Assembly: GCA_030141605.1 (NCBI GenBank)
Contig: JAQGDQ010000150.1
Coordinates: 124,001-188,000, forward strand
Origin: Tubiluchus corallicola
Lineage: Eukaryota > Priapulida > Priapulimorpha > Priapulimorphida > Tubiluchidae
Direction of reading: 5' to 3'
Length of the DNA stretch: 64,000 nt
The translations under genes were made by a program, and so were the position numbers. Positions 37,301 to 46,450 of the stretch are shown piece by piece. How positions within the stretch are numbered: position 1 is the stretch's first letter; every line of letters starts with the position of its first letter. The notes under the pieces were generated by a model. The model was not told the origin of the DNA. It saw nothing but the letters and a program-made list of their open reading frames with translations, and searched no databases.

Positions 37301-40300
37301 CAGTCAGAGGACAGAGTGGAATTAGAACTAAGAAAGACAGCAGAGTATCAAGCTAGACTTGCCAAGCGAGCCAGAAAGCAAAAACGAATGTTAGTTTGTC
37401 CCGATATACCAGCGAAGAAAAAAGGTATTATTCTGGTAACATTACTCTAGTTAAAACAATCCAATAGTTCTGTATATACCTTTGTTTACATTTATTTTGT
37501 ATTTTGTCAGAATAAATTATTTAACGTGCATGCAAAGAGGCATTGCATTAAAATAGATATAAAGTCAGTTTTCCTTTTTTTCAAAATTACAGTGTAAACA
37601 CTATAAATGGTATTACATGTAAGTATCCTTACATAATGCTTAAGTACATCTTTTAAAGTTTTTTTATCTATAGTGTATATGGTCATTGCTGCACTATGGA
37701 TCTTCTCTTAACAGTAAATGTGCTAATGGAAATGTTAGAAGTGCTTTTCATTGCAGGTAGCCTGGCAAAAAACAAAAGAAGTAGCAGTAAAAGCAAAAAT
37801 GTGAATAACAAAATGGGTTTCAGCCAAGATTTAACTAACGTCTCAAAGCAAGCAGTCACAAAACTGAGAGCAGGGTATGTCTTGATTTACCTAGTTAACG
37901 ATATTGGAAAACCATTGTACTTGTATGTATGATAATTAGCTAGCTGTAAGGCTTACTGAGGTTTGCAGAAAACAAAACAGTGGAATTCCGCTGTTTTGTT
38001 TTCCGCAAATATCAGTAAGCAGAAATGCAAAACAATAGAAAATCTGGAAACCGTGAACTGAAAACTGTGGACTATGAGTTTTGGAAAACATGGCATGGAA
38101 TAGATGCTGAGAGGGTGGACAAGGGTTTTAGCAACAACTGAAAATGCAATTTTTCAACAAAACTTCTATTTATTATAGAGGATTTAGAAAATAAACTGCA
38201 TCTGATACAGGCTTCTCCAAAAATTTTTTTTCACAAGTCTTAGGCAGTGTGGCTTAGATGTGCACCTAGGTTTTGAAAGGTTGGGATTCTTTTAAGGAGG
38301 CCCATGGTAGGAGCCAAAACGTGAAAATTAGGACAGATAGTTTTGTCACTTAACTCCTCTTACACTTTGACCAGGCATCACTGTTTATGTGTGTGTTTCT
38401 AGCCGAGCAAGTGTAAATGTACAGTAAGTGCCTTTCGAAAAGTGAACTTGGCTAAGTCAAGCGATACAGGCACAAGAATGTTAAAACGTCTTGTTAATAA
38501 CTTCATAAGTATAACAACTAGATTTACGAAACTTACAGGATAGATATCTGTGATAGATGTTCAGAGACCGGCATGTGACAGTGACCTCCCATTCAAAGGT
38601 CACAGCAGCAGGAGTCAAAATGTGAAAATTAGAGTAAATGAGTAATTTTGTCACTGAACTCGTCTTACAGTATTTGACTGGGAGTCTATGCTGTTGCATT
38701 TATTAGAGGTCAGGTAAGGGTATATGTGCACTAAATATTTTTCAAAAAGTGGGCCTGGTCTAGTCACATGACACAAGTAAAAGTGTTAAAATTTAGTATA
38801 ACAGCCACAAAACTTGCAGTGTAGATACCTGAGATGGGTTATCAGAGATAATGAGATAGACGACAAGGAGCATTAAGTATTTTTTAGAATGTAGGCGGTG
38901 CCAAGTTACAGGACATGGGCAAAAGTGTTAAAACAAGTGTTTTGTTAATAACTGGAAAAGTTAAAAAGCTGGAATAGTACAAGTACATTAAACATCAGTT
39001 TAAGGACAGTTTCCTTAGTTTCTATCTCCTAGTTTTTCATCTAGGGCCACATTTTTTGGCATGTGGCTAGGTGGTGTCGCATTCTTGCCACATGGCTAAG
39101 TATGGGTCATATAGATATGGAAAAAAATTGTTAGGGGCCCAAAACCCAAAAATGAGTCAGGCGTTTTTTTATTGTCGAGGAAGGGTTGAGAGGGCCGATT
39201 TAAATTGGTTGACATCTGACCCGGGAGTTGCAGATCACAATGTATCAAGTTGTGACTTCATTGAAACGAAATGTTATTATAGGATAATCAAGTGTGGCTA
39301 ATTTACTGAAAGCAATATTAAGACATTCAGTCCTCTAACCCGTGTTGTTACTTGACTCAAAAGTGGCAAGTTAAGATTACATGGAAACAAAATGCAATTC
39401 TTAGGTAACCTAGTTCAGCAAAGGCGAAATTGCAATCTTGAAACCAAGGTTAAGGTCAGCAAAGATTTTCCAACATTTTCCATTTCATAGTACAAACACT
39501 GTGCAGATTAGTGCAATAGCAGCAAACCTGTGCTCATTTTGCCATTCCAGCTGCAATTCTCGTCGTATTGCAGAATCTTAATTATTATAGTCTAATACAG
39601 AAAGAAAAGTTCAGGATCCATACAAGTGTATCTTGAAATAAACCAAAACATCCAAACAAGTTTCCCTATCCAAGTCTTAACTTGGAAACAACTGAACAGG
39701 TTTAACAATCAAGTGTCTTCAGCTATTTAAGCAATGTAAAAGCAATGGTGGTCTTGATCACATACTCATAAAACAAATTTGTCATGATTACCGACAATGG
39801 CGTGCAGTCCATGCATGAAACACATGCACTGCATGCCTTCTAATTCTCAAAAATTAATTACGATGTAAAAAGCACTTGTAAATATTTCTAATAATTAACT
39901 ATTATTGCTAACATTTATTAACATTTTACGCTCGTATTGTATTGTAACGTCGGTAGGCTATTAGTTTTGTAAAACCATTACACTTACGTTACGTTACCAA
40001 TACGTTACCTACAAAAGTTATAAATAAATTTGCCTAAAAATTGACTTACTATTTTTCACGTTTGTGTACCAGAATTTAGATCTCATTTGAAGCCTCCAAA
40101 ATACCGTTAAATACAGGATAATGCGTTGGTGGCCGGGGTTCCGCCCCATACCCCACTGGGGGAGCTTACAGCACTCCCGCAGACTCCTAGCTGGTTGCAT
40201 GTGTTGTTCTATGACCCATTGTGTGCCACTAATTACTGATTACTTTAGAAAGCTGTAATCAGATTGCATACTATTGATCAATTTCAATAAAGGTAATCTC

Positions 40301-42913
40301 ATACTTTTTGCAGTATAGAAGCCCAGGAAGTGATAAAGACAATTTAAAATTAACAATTGTACACGATAAGTATATGAAAGACAGAAATTGCAAATAACAT
40401 TGTTTTATTTGTATTACAGACTCAGTTGGTCAATCCTCATATTTAGGCCTGTATTAAGTTTCTAAACGAGAGTAAAATTTTTAATTAGAAAATTGTAATC
40501 AGTGACTAACTTGCATGTATTAATGCCATATCAATCATGATGATAAAAAAGTTAATTTGACATCTACATCATCTTTTATCAGCTACAATTACAGAATGCA
40601 TTACAATTACGTTCCATTAGCAAAGTATACATATACAAATAAATAAGCCTAATACTTCCATTTTTGCAGTTTCTAATTTGCAACTACCTGAATTCCCATC
40701 TTACATGCTTCTCCTTTTATAACCTGGCCATATTTTCTGGATATTGTGGTCTGCAGTTTTCCCGATATTCTGCAGATTCCCGTTCGCGTCTTCCGGATAT
40801 TCCGCAGACTTCAGTTCGCAGTTTCGGGATGTGCTGCAGGCTCCGGTTCTGAGCTTCCAGATATTCCACCGCAAACTCCAGCTCAAAGTTTCCTGATATT
40901 CTGCAGATTTCGGTTAGCGGTTTCCAGGTATTCTGCAGATTCAGGTTCGCAGTTCCTGGATATTTTGCAGACTCCGGTTCATAGTTTCCAGATATTCTGC
41001 AGACTCCGGTTCACAGTTCCCGGATAACCCGCAGATTCCTTTTCACAGTTTCCAGATATTCCGTAGATACCAGTTCGCAGTTTCCAGATATTTCACAAAT
41101 TTTGGTTCACAGTTCCCGGATAACCTGCAGATTCCTTTTCACAGTTTCTGGATTCCCCCTTACAGACCTCTTCCTATCGATTCTTTGTCACATTTTACAA
41201 AAACCCAGTCGGTAGTTTCTGGACATTCCTCAGTTTTGCTGTTTTGCAAAGTTTGTGTTCCTTAAATCTCAGTAAGGCAGCTGTAACTATTATAATAGCT
41301 TTCACATTTAAATGCATTTTAATTAAACTTGCCCATTGCAGAGTGTTAGTGCTATGACCGACCTCATTTTTCTAAACCAGAGTTAGCTGTGCAAAAATGT
41401 AACTAAAAAATACGAAGAATATTGTGAAGTATCTCTTGCAAGTATATTGCTATACAAGTCAAATTTAATGACATTAAGTTAGTTTATAATCTCTAAAAAT
41501 AGTTGCTGAGATATTATTCAGTTTGCAGTCATTTACATTAGCCAGTGACACAATATTGTTGTTCTGCTTACTTATCTGTAATCTATCTGGAGTATGTGTG
41601 TTGTTGCGCTTATGGATTTGGAAGGTTATCAAATCATCGAATTTTGAGATGATGAAGTAATTAACAGAATAAAGCTGTAAAACAGTTGTTCAAAGCATTA
41701 TAATAAATATTTTGGGTTGTCTGTTTCAGCACCATTCCAGACGATGGCAATCTAATGTTACCATATACACTTACCTTTGAATTTATTGGTATTTGTCTTT
41801 GATGTGAATGTGATCAAATATTTTTCTTTTTAGACCTTCGTACAAGGAACGAAAAGAAATGGGATTATTCAAGAAGAAAACTTCTAAAGGAAAATTTAAA
41901 TCAAGAAGCAGGTAGATCTTTTTTGTTTTATAAGTTACAGATCACCAAGAGTCAGTGACGTGGGGGGTGGTTGGCCGCCCCTTCATTAAACATAAACATC
42001 TTCGACTGCTACAATCACACGTTTATGGAAGATTTACATTTCATTTATTGATTGATGAACAGTGTAATAATGATAAAAATTTAAACCTGTGGAGATAAAT
42101 TGATAGGCAGTAATAAAAAAATTGAATAATTCAGTTTAAAACATATAACAGAATAATAGTTGAAAAGGAGTGAAAGGTTTAAAGTAAAAAAATGTGAAAA
42201 GCCCTGGACAACTTATATATTTACCCACATATATGAAAGAACATTGAATTAAGGTATCTATTCTTAACGAGAATAGGAAAAACACTGAACATGAGTGTTT
42301 AACTTTCTGACCTTTCAAATTGCGAAGTCCTTTATGATTTCTTCAACATCAAGTGATTCAGTATTTCTTTTTCAATAGAAAGAATCAGTAAGATAGTGTG
42401 CCTATGATTGCTCATGGTTGAGCGAAGATAATTCTTTGTTAATTTCAACTTACAAAAACTCCACTCGCAGCTTACTGCAGTAAAGAACTACGTTCAGTAA
42501 TACCCAATAAGCATTTATAACTTCAGAATGCCTGGATCTTTAATATACTTTACGTTTCTTTTCAAAATATGTGATAAGTTAGAAGGAAGCAGAAACTGAA
42601 TCGCCATGCTACTTTGCTATTTCTAATTTTGCTTTCAAATGCTAGGAAACTATGAACATTTTTGTGTATTTTAATAACCAGGATTAACAAAGAAAATTTC
42701 TCCTTTCTTTGATACCTGTTCCTTTCATGCACTTTACTTGATATGGCAGCAAAAGTAGTCAATATATAGTAGCCATACTTCAGTATTTGAAAATAGAAAA
42801 AGACAGCTACTGGTTTGGAAATGAAAGTTATAATATTTCCAGTGCCATTGCTACAGAGTGAAGGATAGTGCTTTTGTTATGATGCATTACATTTCAGGTA
42901 CAAACGAAAGTGA
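22360..42913 (+). CDS. DDX27: ATP-dependent RNA helicase DDX27, complete, 19 exons
   Basis: Nucleolar DEAD-box helicase (yeast Drs1 counterpart) used in 60S subunit assembly and pre-rRNA processing. Exons: 22360-22458, 22662-22865, 26411-26546, 26872-26966, 29310-29399, 29509-29614, 31138-31311, 31620-31770, 32652-32751, 34568-34709, 35029-35264, 35784-35866, 35962-36056, 36650-36856, 37125-37207, 37304-37424, 37757-37874, 41834-41911, 42898-42913. All joins are GT-AG and in phase, giving 2334 nt and 777 residues, close to the family length. The N-terminus is acidic ([18 protein letters not shown]), then comes [10 protein letters not shown]. Helicase motifs: PTPIQ near 218, Walker A AATGTGKT 239-246, PTREL, TPGR, DEAD 348-351, SAT 379-381, [35 protein letters not shown] from 526. 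The C-terminus is lysine-rich and ends in RYKRK. A second ATG at 22372 could also start it; the first in-frame ATG was chosen. Poly(A) signal AATAAA at 43082. Confidence 0.97.
23204..24047. mobile_element. pogo/Tigger-like MITE, copy 1
   Basis: 844 bp, TA on both sides. The left end CATTAGGTTCCGTTTAATAG is the inverted match of the right end (reverse complement CAGTAGGCACCGTTTAACAG). The interior matches copies 2 and 3: GGTAATTGACTCAAATAACTCC near 23293, CTTCGCGAGAAAATAAAGCAG near 23728, and GGTTAATTGGGTCAAAACAC near the right end. No transposase. TA target and a CAGTAGG-type end fit Tc1/mariner-pogo (Tigger-like) elements. Confidence 0.85.
24188..24720 (-). pseudogene. LINE C-terminal fragment in DDX27 intron 2
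   Basis: On the minus strand: [30 protein letters not shown] and ECHFICEC, the TKLRLSxHxLxIETGRW...RLCxxC...ExHFLxxC zinc-knuckle end found in many invertebrate LINEs. Upstream (minus) [19 protein letters not shown] belongs to the same C-terminal region. Stops interrupt it. Confidence 0.7.
25387..26211. mobile_element. pogo/Tigger-like MITE, copy 2
   Basis: 825 bp, TA-flanked. Begins GAGTAGGCCTTGCTTAATAA and ends AAGCAGCGTCTACTG. It shares the body of copies 1 and 3 but is more diverged in the 25700-25800 segment. Confidence 0.85.
26967..29309 (+). other. DDX27 intron 4
   Basis: 2343-bp intron between QDESNDK and [10 protein letters not shown]. Holds the minus-strand LINE fragment at about 27800-28500; the remainder is unclassified AT-rich sequence. 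Confidence 0.85.
27800..28500 (-). pseudogene. CR1/Jockey-like LINE 3' fragment in DDX27 intron 4
   Basis: Minus-strand translation gives [20 protein letters not shown] and [12 protein letters not shown] at 28480-28380. Further on, with frame changes, it gives [15 protein letters not shown] and NSLPTHIRT at 28170-28090. These match the order LDYCNSLL...LQxxQNxxxRLI...GDRxFxxxxPxLWNSLPxxIR of CR1/Jockey reverse transcriptases. It is 5'-truncated and disrupted by stops. Confidence 0.8.
29615..31137 (+). other. DDX27 intron 6
   Basis: 1523-bp intron that splits the Walker A glycine codon (ATGTG|KT). ORFs at 29930-30211 (minus) and 30200-30599 (plus) look like nothing I know; no repeat was identified. 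Confidence 0.8.
31771..32651 (+). other. DDX27 intron 8
   Basis: 881-bp phase-2 intron placed directly after the DEAD box: the Arg codon of DEADR is split. No repeat or other feature recognised. Confidence 0.85.
32752..34567 (+). other. DDX27 intron 9
   Basis: 1816-bp intron after the SAT motif exon. Contains the pogo-like MITE copy 3 and, at 33737-33752, a short TA run. The 123-codon ORF at 33877-34248 is not recognisable and probably chance. Confidence 0.8.
32820..33673. mobile_element. pogo/Tigger-like MITE, copy 3 (best preserved ends)
   Basis: 854 bp, flanked by TA (32818-32819 and 33674-33675). Left end CAGTAGGTGCCGCTTAATAG; right end reverse complement CAGTAGGCACTGCTTAATAG, a near-perfect TIR. 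Closest to copy 1. A local CTACTATACTACTC tandem expansion at about 33438-33476 is unique to this copy. Confidence 0.9.
37951..38020. repeat. 70-nt near-perfect hairpin
   Basis: Two 35-nt arms centred on GGAATTCC (37982-37989) with 4 mismatches: GCTTACTGA...GCAGAAAACAAAACAG against its inverted copy ending TCAGTAAGC. It lies in the sense transcript of DDX27 intron 17. The arms meet without a loop, so a canonical miRNA precursor is unlikely; a snapback MITE remnant is the simpler reading. Confidence 0.85.
38310..38960. repeat. Diverged ~300-bp tandem repeat, two and a half units
   Basis: Ordered words recur at about 301-bp spacing: AAAA(C/T)GTGAAAATTAG at 38319 and 38620, TTTTGTCACT(T/G)AACTC, then AAAAAGTG-type, AGTGTTAAAA-type and GATA(C/T)CTG-type words. 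A partial third unit runs from about 38870 (GTGTTAAAAC...TTGTTAATAACT). Confidence 0.7.
39795..40231. mobile_element. hAT-like MITE
   Basis: 437 bp. Left end CAATGGCGTGCAGTCCATGC with ACACATGCA at 39819; the right end read in reverse is TAGTGGCACACAATGGGTC with ACACATGCA at the matching place. Flanks ATTACCGA and ATTACTGA form an 8-bp TSD with one mismatch. The interior near the right end is GC-rich (GGCCGGGGTTCCGCCCCATA). Confidence 0.65.
40728..41155. repeat. 32-bp minisatellite, about 13 units
   Basis: Exact 32-bp spacing of the GTTTCCAGATATTCTGCAGA-type unit at 40984, 41016, 41048, 41080, 41112 and 41144; earlier units are more diverged. Consensus second half is CTCCGGTTCGCA. The ORFs on both strands here follow from the repeat and are not genes. 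Confidence 0.95.
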
Positions 42914-43960
42914 ACAATGGTATTAACACAACTTCACCAAGGATGCTAAAAACAGAAGCAGACTAAAGCCAAAATTTGATGATCGTGAACTGTTATTCTT
43001 TTGTGCAATTTTTTTTAAATTCTGAACTTGTATGTTTTGTCTTAAAAAAAATGTGCCAAGCAAATCTTATTGTCTATAAAAAATAAATATCAAGATGTAT
43101 TTAACAAACAAGATCAAGGTGTACTGTACAATAACGCTGATAAAGATGATACAGATATAACAAAAAAGCAATCCACTTGCAAATTCATGTAATGCTGAAA
43201 CAACACCCTTATATCAATCATCCAGTAAATATTTACAATTACGTGGGGGTAGCAAATACTGATGGTTCCAAACTTCCAAGTTTACTGCTACTGTGCACAT
43301 ATTGTTAAGAAGATGGTTCCAATTTTTTAAAAATTGTCTAAATTGTAGTTTTGTTACTTCAAATTTTTACCCAGAAGTGTTGATTTTGTGATTTGCATCT
43401 AATAAACTTTTTGCAAATTTGATAACATATTGCTTTATTAGCTAGCACCACTGCAGAAAGTTTCTACATCCATAATTATAGATTTGATCACTCAAATTAT
43501 CAACTTTGAGATTGAAACTAGCTGTGCATCACTGTTGATGGTCAACATGTCTGACTAATAATTACAAATTGTGTAGGTACAATGACATTAACTAAAAATC
43601 TATTTGGTTGTTTTCTAGAATAATTCACTTAAATAAATTAGAATAGTACTGCGTCAAGTTAGACAGATGTCTTTTATAATACTCTGAAAAAAATAGCTAA
43701 TTTCCAGATTTACAGACACAAGTTCAAAACTATAAATAACTCTGCTGAGTCTTTTCCCACAACACATTTTCATCCTCATCAGCTTCATAATCTTCTGTTA
43801 ACAGATTCTTCATTTCTTGTTGTAATGTGTTTCTTTTAGAGGGCTGGGCATCTTCTGTAATACAAATTTTTTTAGGACACGTAACCTAAGTGTGAGCAGC
43901 TTTGTTCAAACAATTAGCAACATGCAGCAGCAGCAACAGCAGCAGTAGTATTTTATTGAC
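42914..43960. other. DDX27 3'UTR and downstream region
   Basis: AATAAA at 43082-43087 and further AATAAA at 43401 are candidate poly(A) signals. No gene or named repeat recognised in the rest. Confidence 0.5.
43924..43948. repeat. (CAG)n/(CTG)n microsatellite at LINE 3' end
   Basis: GCAGCAGCAGCAACAGCAGCAG on the plus strand. On the LINE's own strand it follows the poly(A)-like AATAAA directly, so it may be the element's tail or its target. Confidence 0.9.
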
Positions 43961-44469
43961 AATAATAACATTACAAAATTTAAGGTAATAACATTACAAA
44001 AATTAACGCAGAGTTAGAAAAAAATGAATGTTAACAACAAATAACAATGCAGCGAGTTCATCGTAAATTTTCAAAATTGCTGACAAGAAGTTACCACAAA
44101 ATTAAGGCTTTAAATCAAATAGTTCTTGCACTCTGTTTAAATACAGATCATACTTTTCTCCAATTGGCTCAGATAATCTATAATGTACAATAACATGCGA
44201 CTCGTCTTGAACAGAGACATTAGATCACACCTGCATACACTGTTATCATGAGGAATGGATGGCCTGACCCATCTACCAATCTGACAAGACGACAGCATAA
44301 ACCTACTAAAACTTATTCGTAGAGATCAGGGATATCAGACAAATAAATTGCATGTCGTACTAACGCAGGGTGGAGGACTACATAGCAAGAATACCGACTT
44401 TTGTTTACACTTTTAGCCCGAATATTATCTACAATGTTGTCAGGAATGTAGTAACACTTACGAAAAGAA

Positions 44470-45199
44470 TTAAATGCACGAGAGTGACAGACAAGATGAA
44501 TTATTAATTAATTGCCAAGCTAACATTAGGGGTTCATTAAACTTAAGATCACTTAGCTTTTTATCTAGGAAATATTTATGTCTTTTCAAAATTAAGTCTC
44601 TGACATTAGCCGTGTCTGCTTCTACAAGACGGATCATTAGTGCGGAGAGTTTTACTCCGAGCAATGTCTTGACCATTTTATTATATAAACATTCAAGACC
44701 TTCAAAATTGCATATGTAATTGCACTAGAAATATACAAGCTTCAGCGACTTTATGCTTCAAACAAAAGGGCATATTATAGTTGCCATTTACAAAGGTCAC
44801 ATACTTCAACATATGCTTCGTTTTGTCTTTAACATAAGCTTTCATGACAGAACTCATTTTACCATTGTCAGTAATAGGGGATCCAAGATACCAATATACT
44901 TTAGTATACTTCACTAAAAAATCATCAGTTACAATATTCTCTTTATCTACCTGAATACAATTAATAACCATAAATTGAGTTTTAATATTGTTCACTGTCA
45001 CACCGAAGTCATTACAAAAGTTTAACAAAATCCCTAATTTTTCATCAGAAGCTTCCATACTTGTAGCAGTCAAAGCCGTATCGTCCATTAGTGACAGACT
45101 ATGATAATTATGAAGAAAATTATCTGAGCCATACTTACAAATCACGGTCAATGTAAAACACAAACAACAAACATGGGAGTGCCTTGTTTTAATGCCCAT
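44470..45199 (-). pseudogene. LINE reverse transcriptase catalytic and thumb region
   Basis: A 165-residue open stretch (45199-44702) holds SLMDDTALTATSMEA, the RT catalytic box with Met-Asp-Asp, then NNIKTQFMVIN and YLGSPITDNGKMSSVMKAYV. In the next frame, 44676-44470 continues with LVEADTANVRDLILKRHKYF. One frameshift separates them. Confidence 0.8.
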
Positions 45200-46450
45200 G
45201 GAAGTATTTATAATAACAGTTTAAACAGAAAACGATTACAGCTGTACATGGCACGAATAATTAACAAATACCTTTGACCTGCATTCTTTAACATTAACAA
45301 TAATTTTGACCGCAGTACCCTGTCATAAGCCTGACAGAAATTTGGTAACAATATCCATAACTTCACATAATTTGCTTTAGTATATTCAGTTATCAGACGT
45401 AACGGCGTGGTTTGTTGAAGACACCTGCTGCCTGGCTACCCCTGGCCTGTTCTGTTTCGGGCTTGTACCAGACACAGAAACGTTTGGTCAAAATTAAATC
45501 AAAAATTTTACTCAGGCTACTCATTATCATTATCTCCCCTGTAACTGGCACACAGTTTGCGTGATCCCATTTGAAAAGAACAACTTAGATAAACACCACT
45601 GTGCGGAACATTTAACCATCATAAAAATGGCATTGAACAAGTTGACAATTAAAACACCCATATGGGAGGAAGCAAACAAAATACACCTGACAAGTTACCT
45701 TCGCATCCTGCCGCTTTATGTTGCTTAATTTCATGCAGTGCTTCCGCAAATTCAGGATCAGAAATATTGTCATCTAACACAGGTAACAAATGGTGAATTT
45801 GAAATTCTCAAGCGGTTCAGTAGGACGATTTAGCAAATTTACAAAATGAACACGAAATGCCTCGTTAAATGGTTCCTCCTCACTAACAGAGGACAATTGG
45901 TCATTCCAATCAGTAGTACACCATAAGTTTTTTGAGTCACTGCCAAAGTTATCAATAATATACTGTCACCAATGTACCTGACCTCCTCAAATACAATTTA
46001 ACATTGAATTTACTGTCTTAGAAATTTTGACAGATTCATACACTGTATCATTTATATAGGCTACAAAGTTGTCCAAATTTTGTACAGAAAATTGAGTATT
46101 AAGACCAAGGCTTAGGGTCCAGTAACTGTCTTGTAAATTTTGAAACGTCAACATCACTGTATCTTATTGGTGCTTTATCACAAGAAATAGGCTACACTGA
46201 AATAGCTGGTATACCTAAACTTGAGGCATTTGCCCAACCTGTTCTAAATTTATCTTTCGAATAGGCTTTCATAAATACAAAATCTTACTGGAGCCTGATC
46301 AGAACGAAAAACATTACTGTCAAATCTTGTGATGGACTGTCAACAAAGAACAAACTGCTTGCTACATAGTATGTGGTCGATTTCGGAAATGAAAGTGTTG
46401 TGCCTTTTAAAAGTCAAACCAGTTCTGAACACTTTACCATAAGCAATTAA

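Larger units (their letters stand above)
37875..41833 (+). other. DDX27 intron 17, repeat-rich
   Basis: 3959-bp intron that holds, in order, a 70-nt hairpin, a ~300-bp diverged tandem repeat, a hAT MITE and a 32-bp minisatellite. It splits the Gly codon before [10 protein letters not shown]. Confidence 0.85.

Noticed and set aside
40746-41027. Repetitive 93-codon ORF ([13 protein letters not shown]-like)
   Set aside because: It is a readout of the 32-bp minisatellite; the opposite strand is equally open, and it sits in a DDX27 intron.
41957-41990. CAGTGACGTGGGGGGTGG as a hAT-type end in DDX27 intron 18
   Set aside because: No matching inverted right end or TSD was found.
43921-43950. CAG repeat as a coding polyglutamine tract
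   Set aside because: No open frame around it; it sits at a LINE 3' end.
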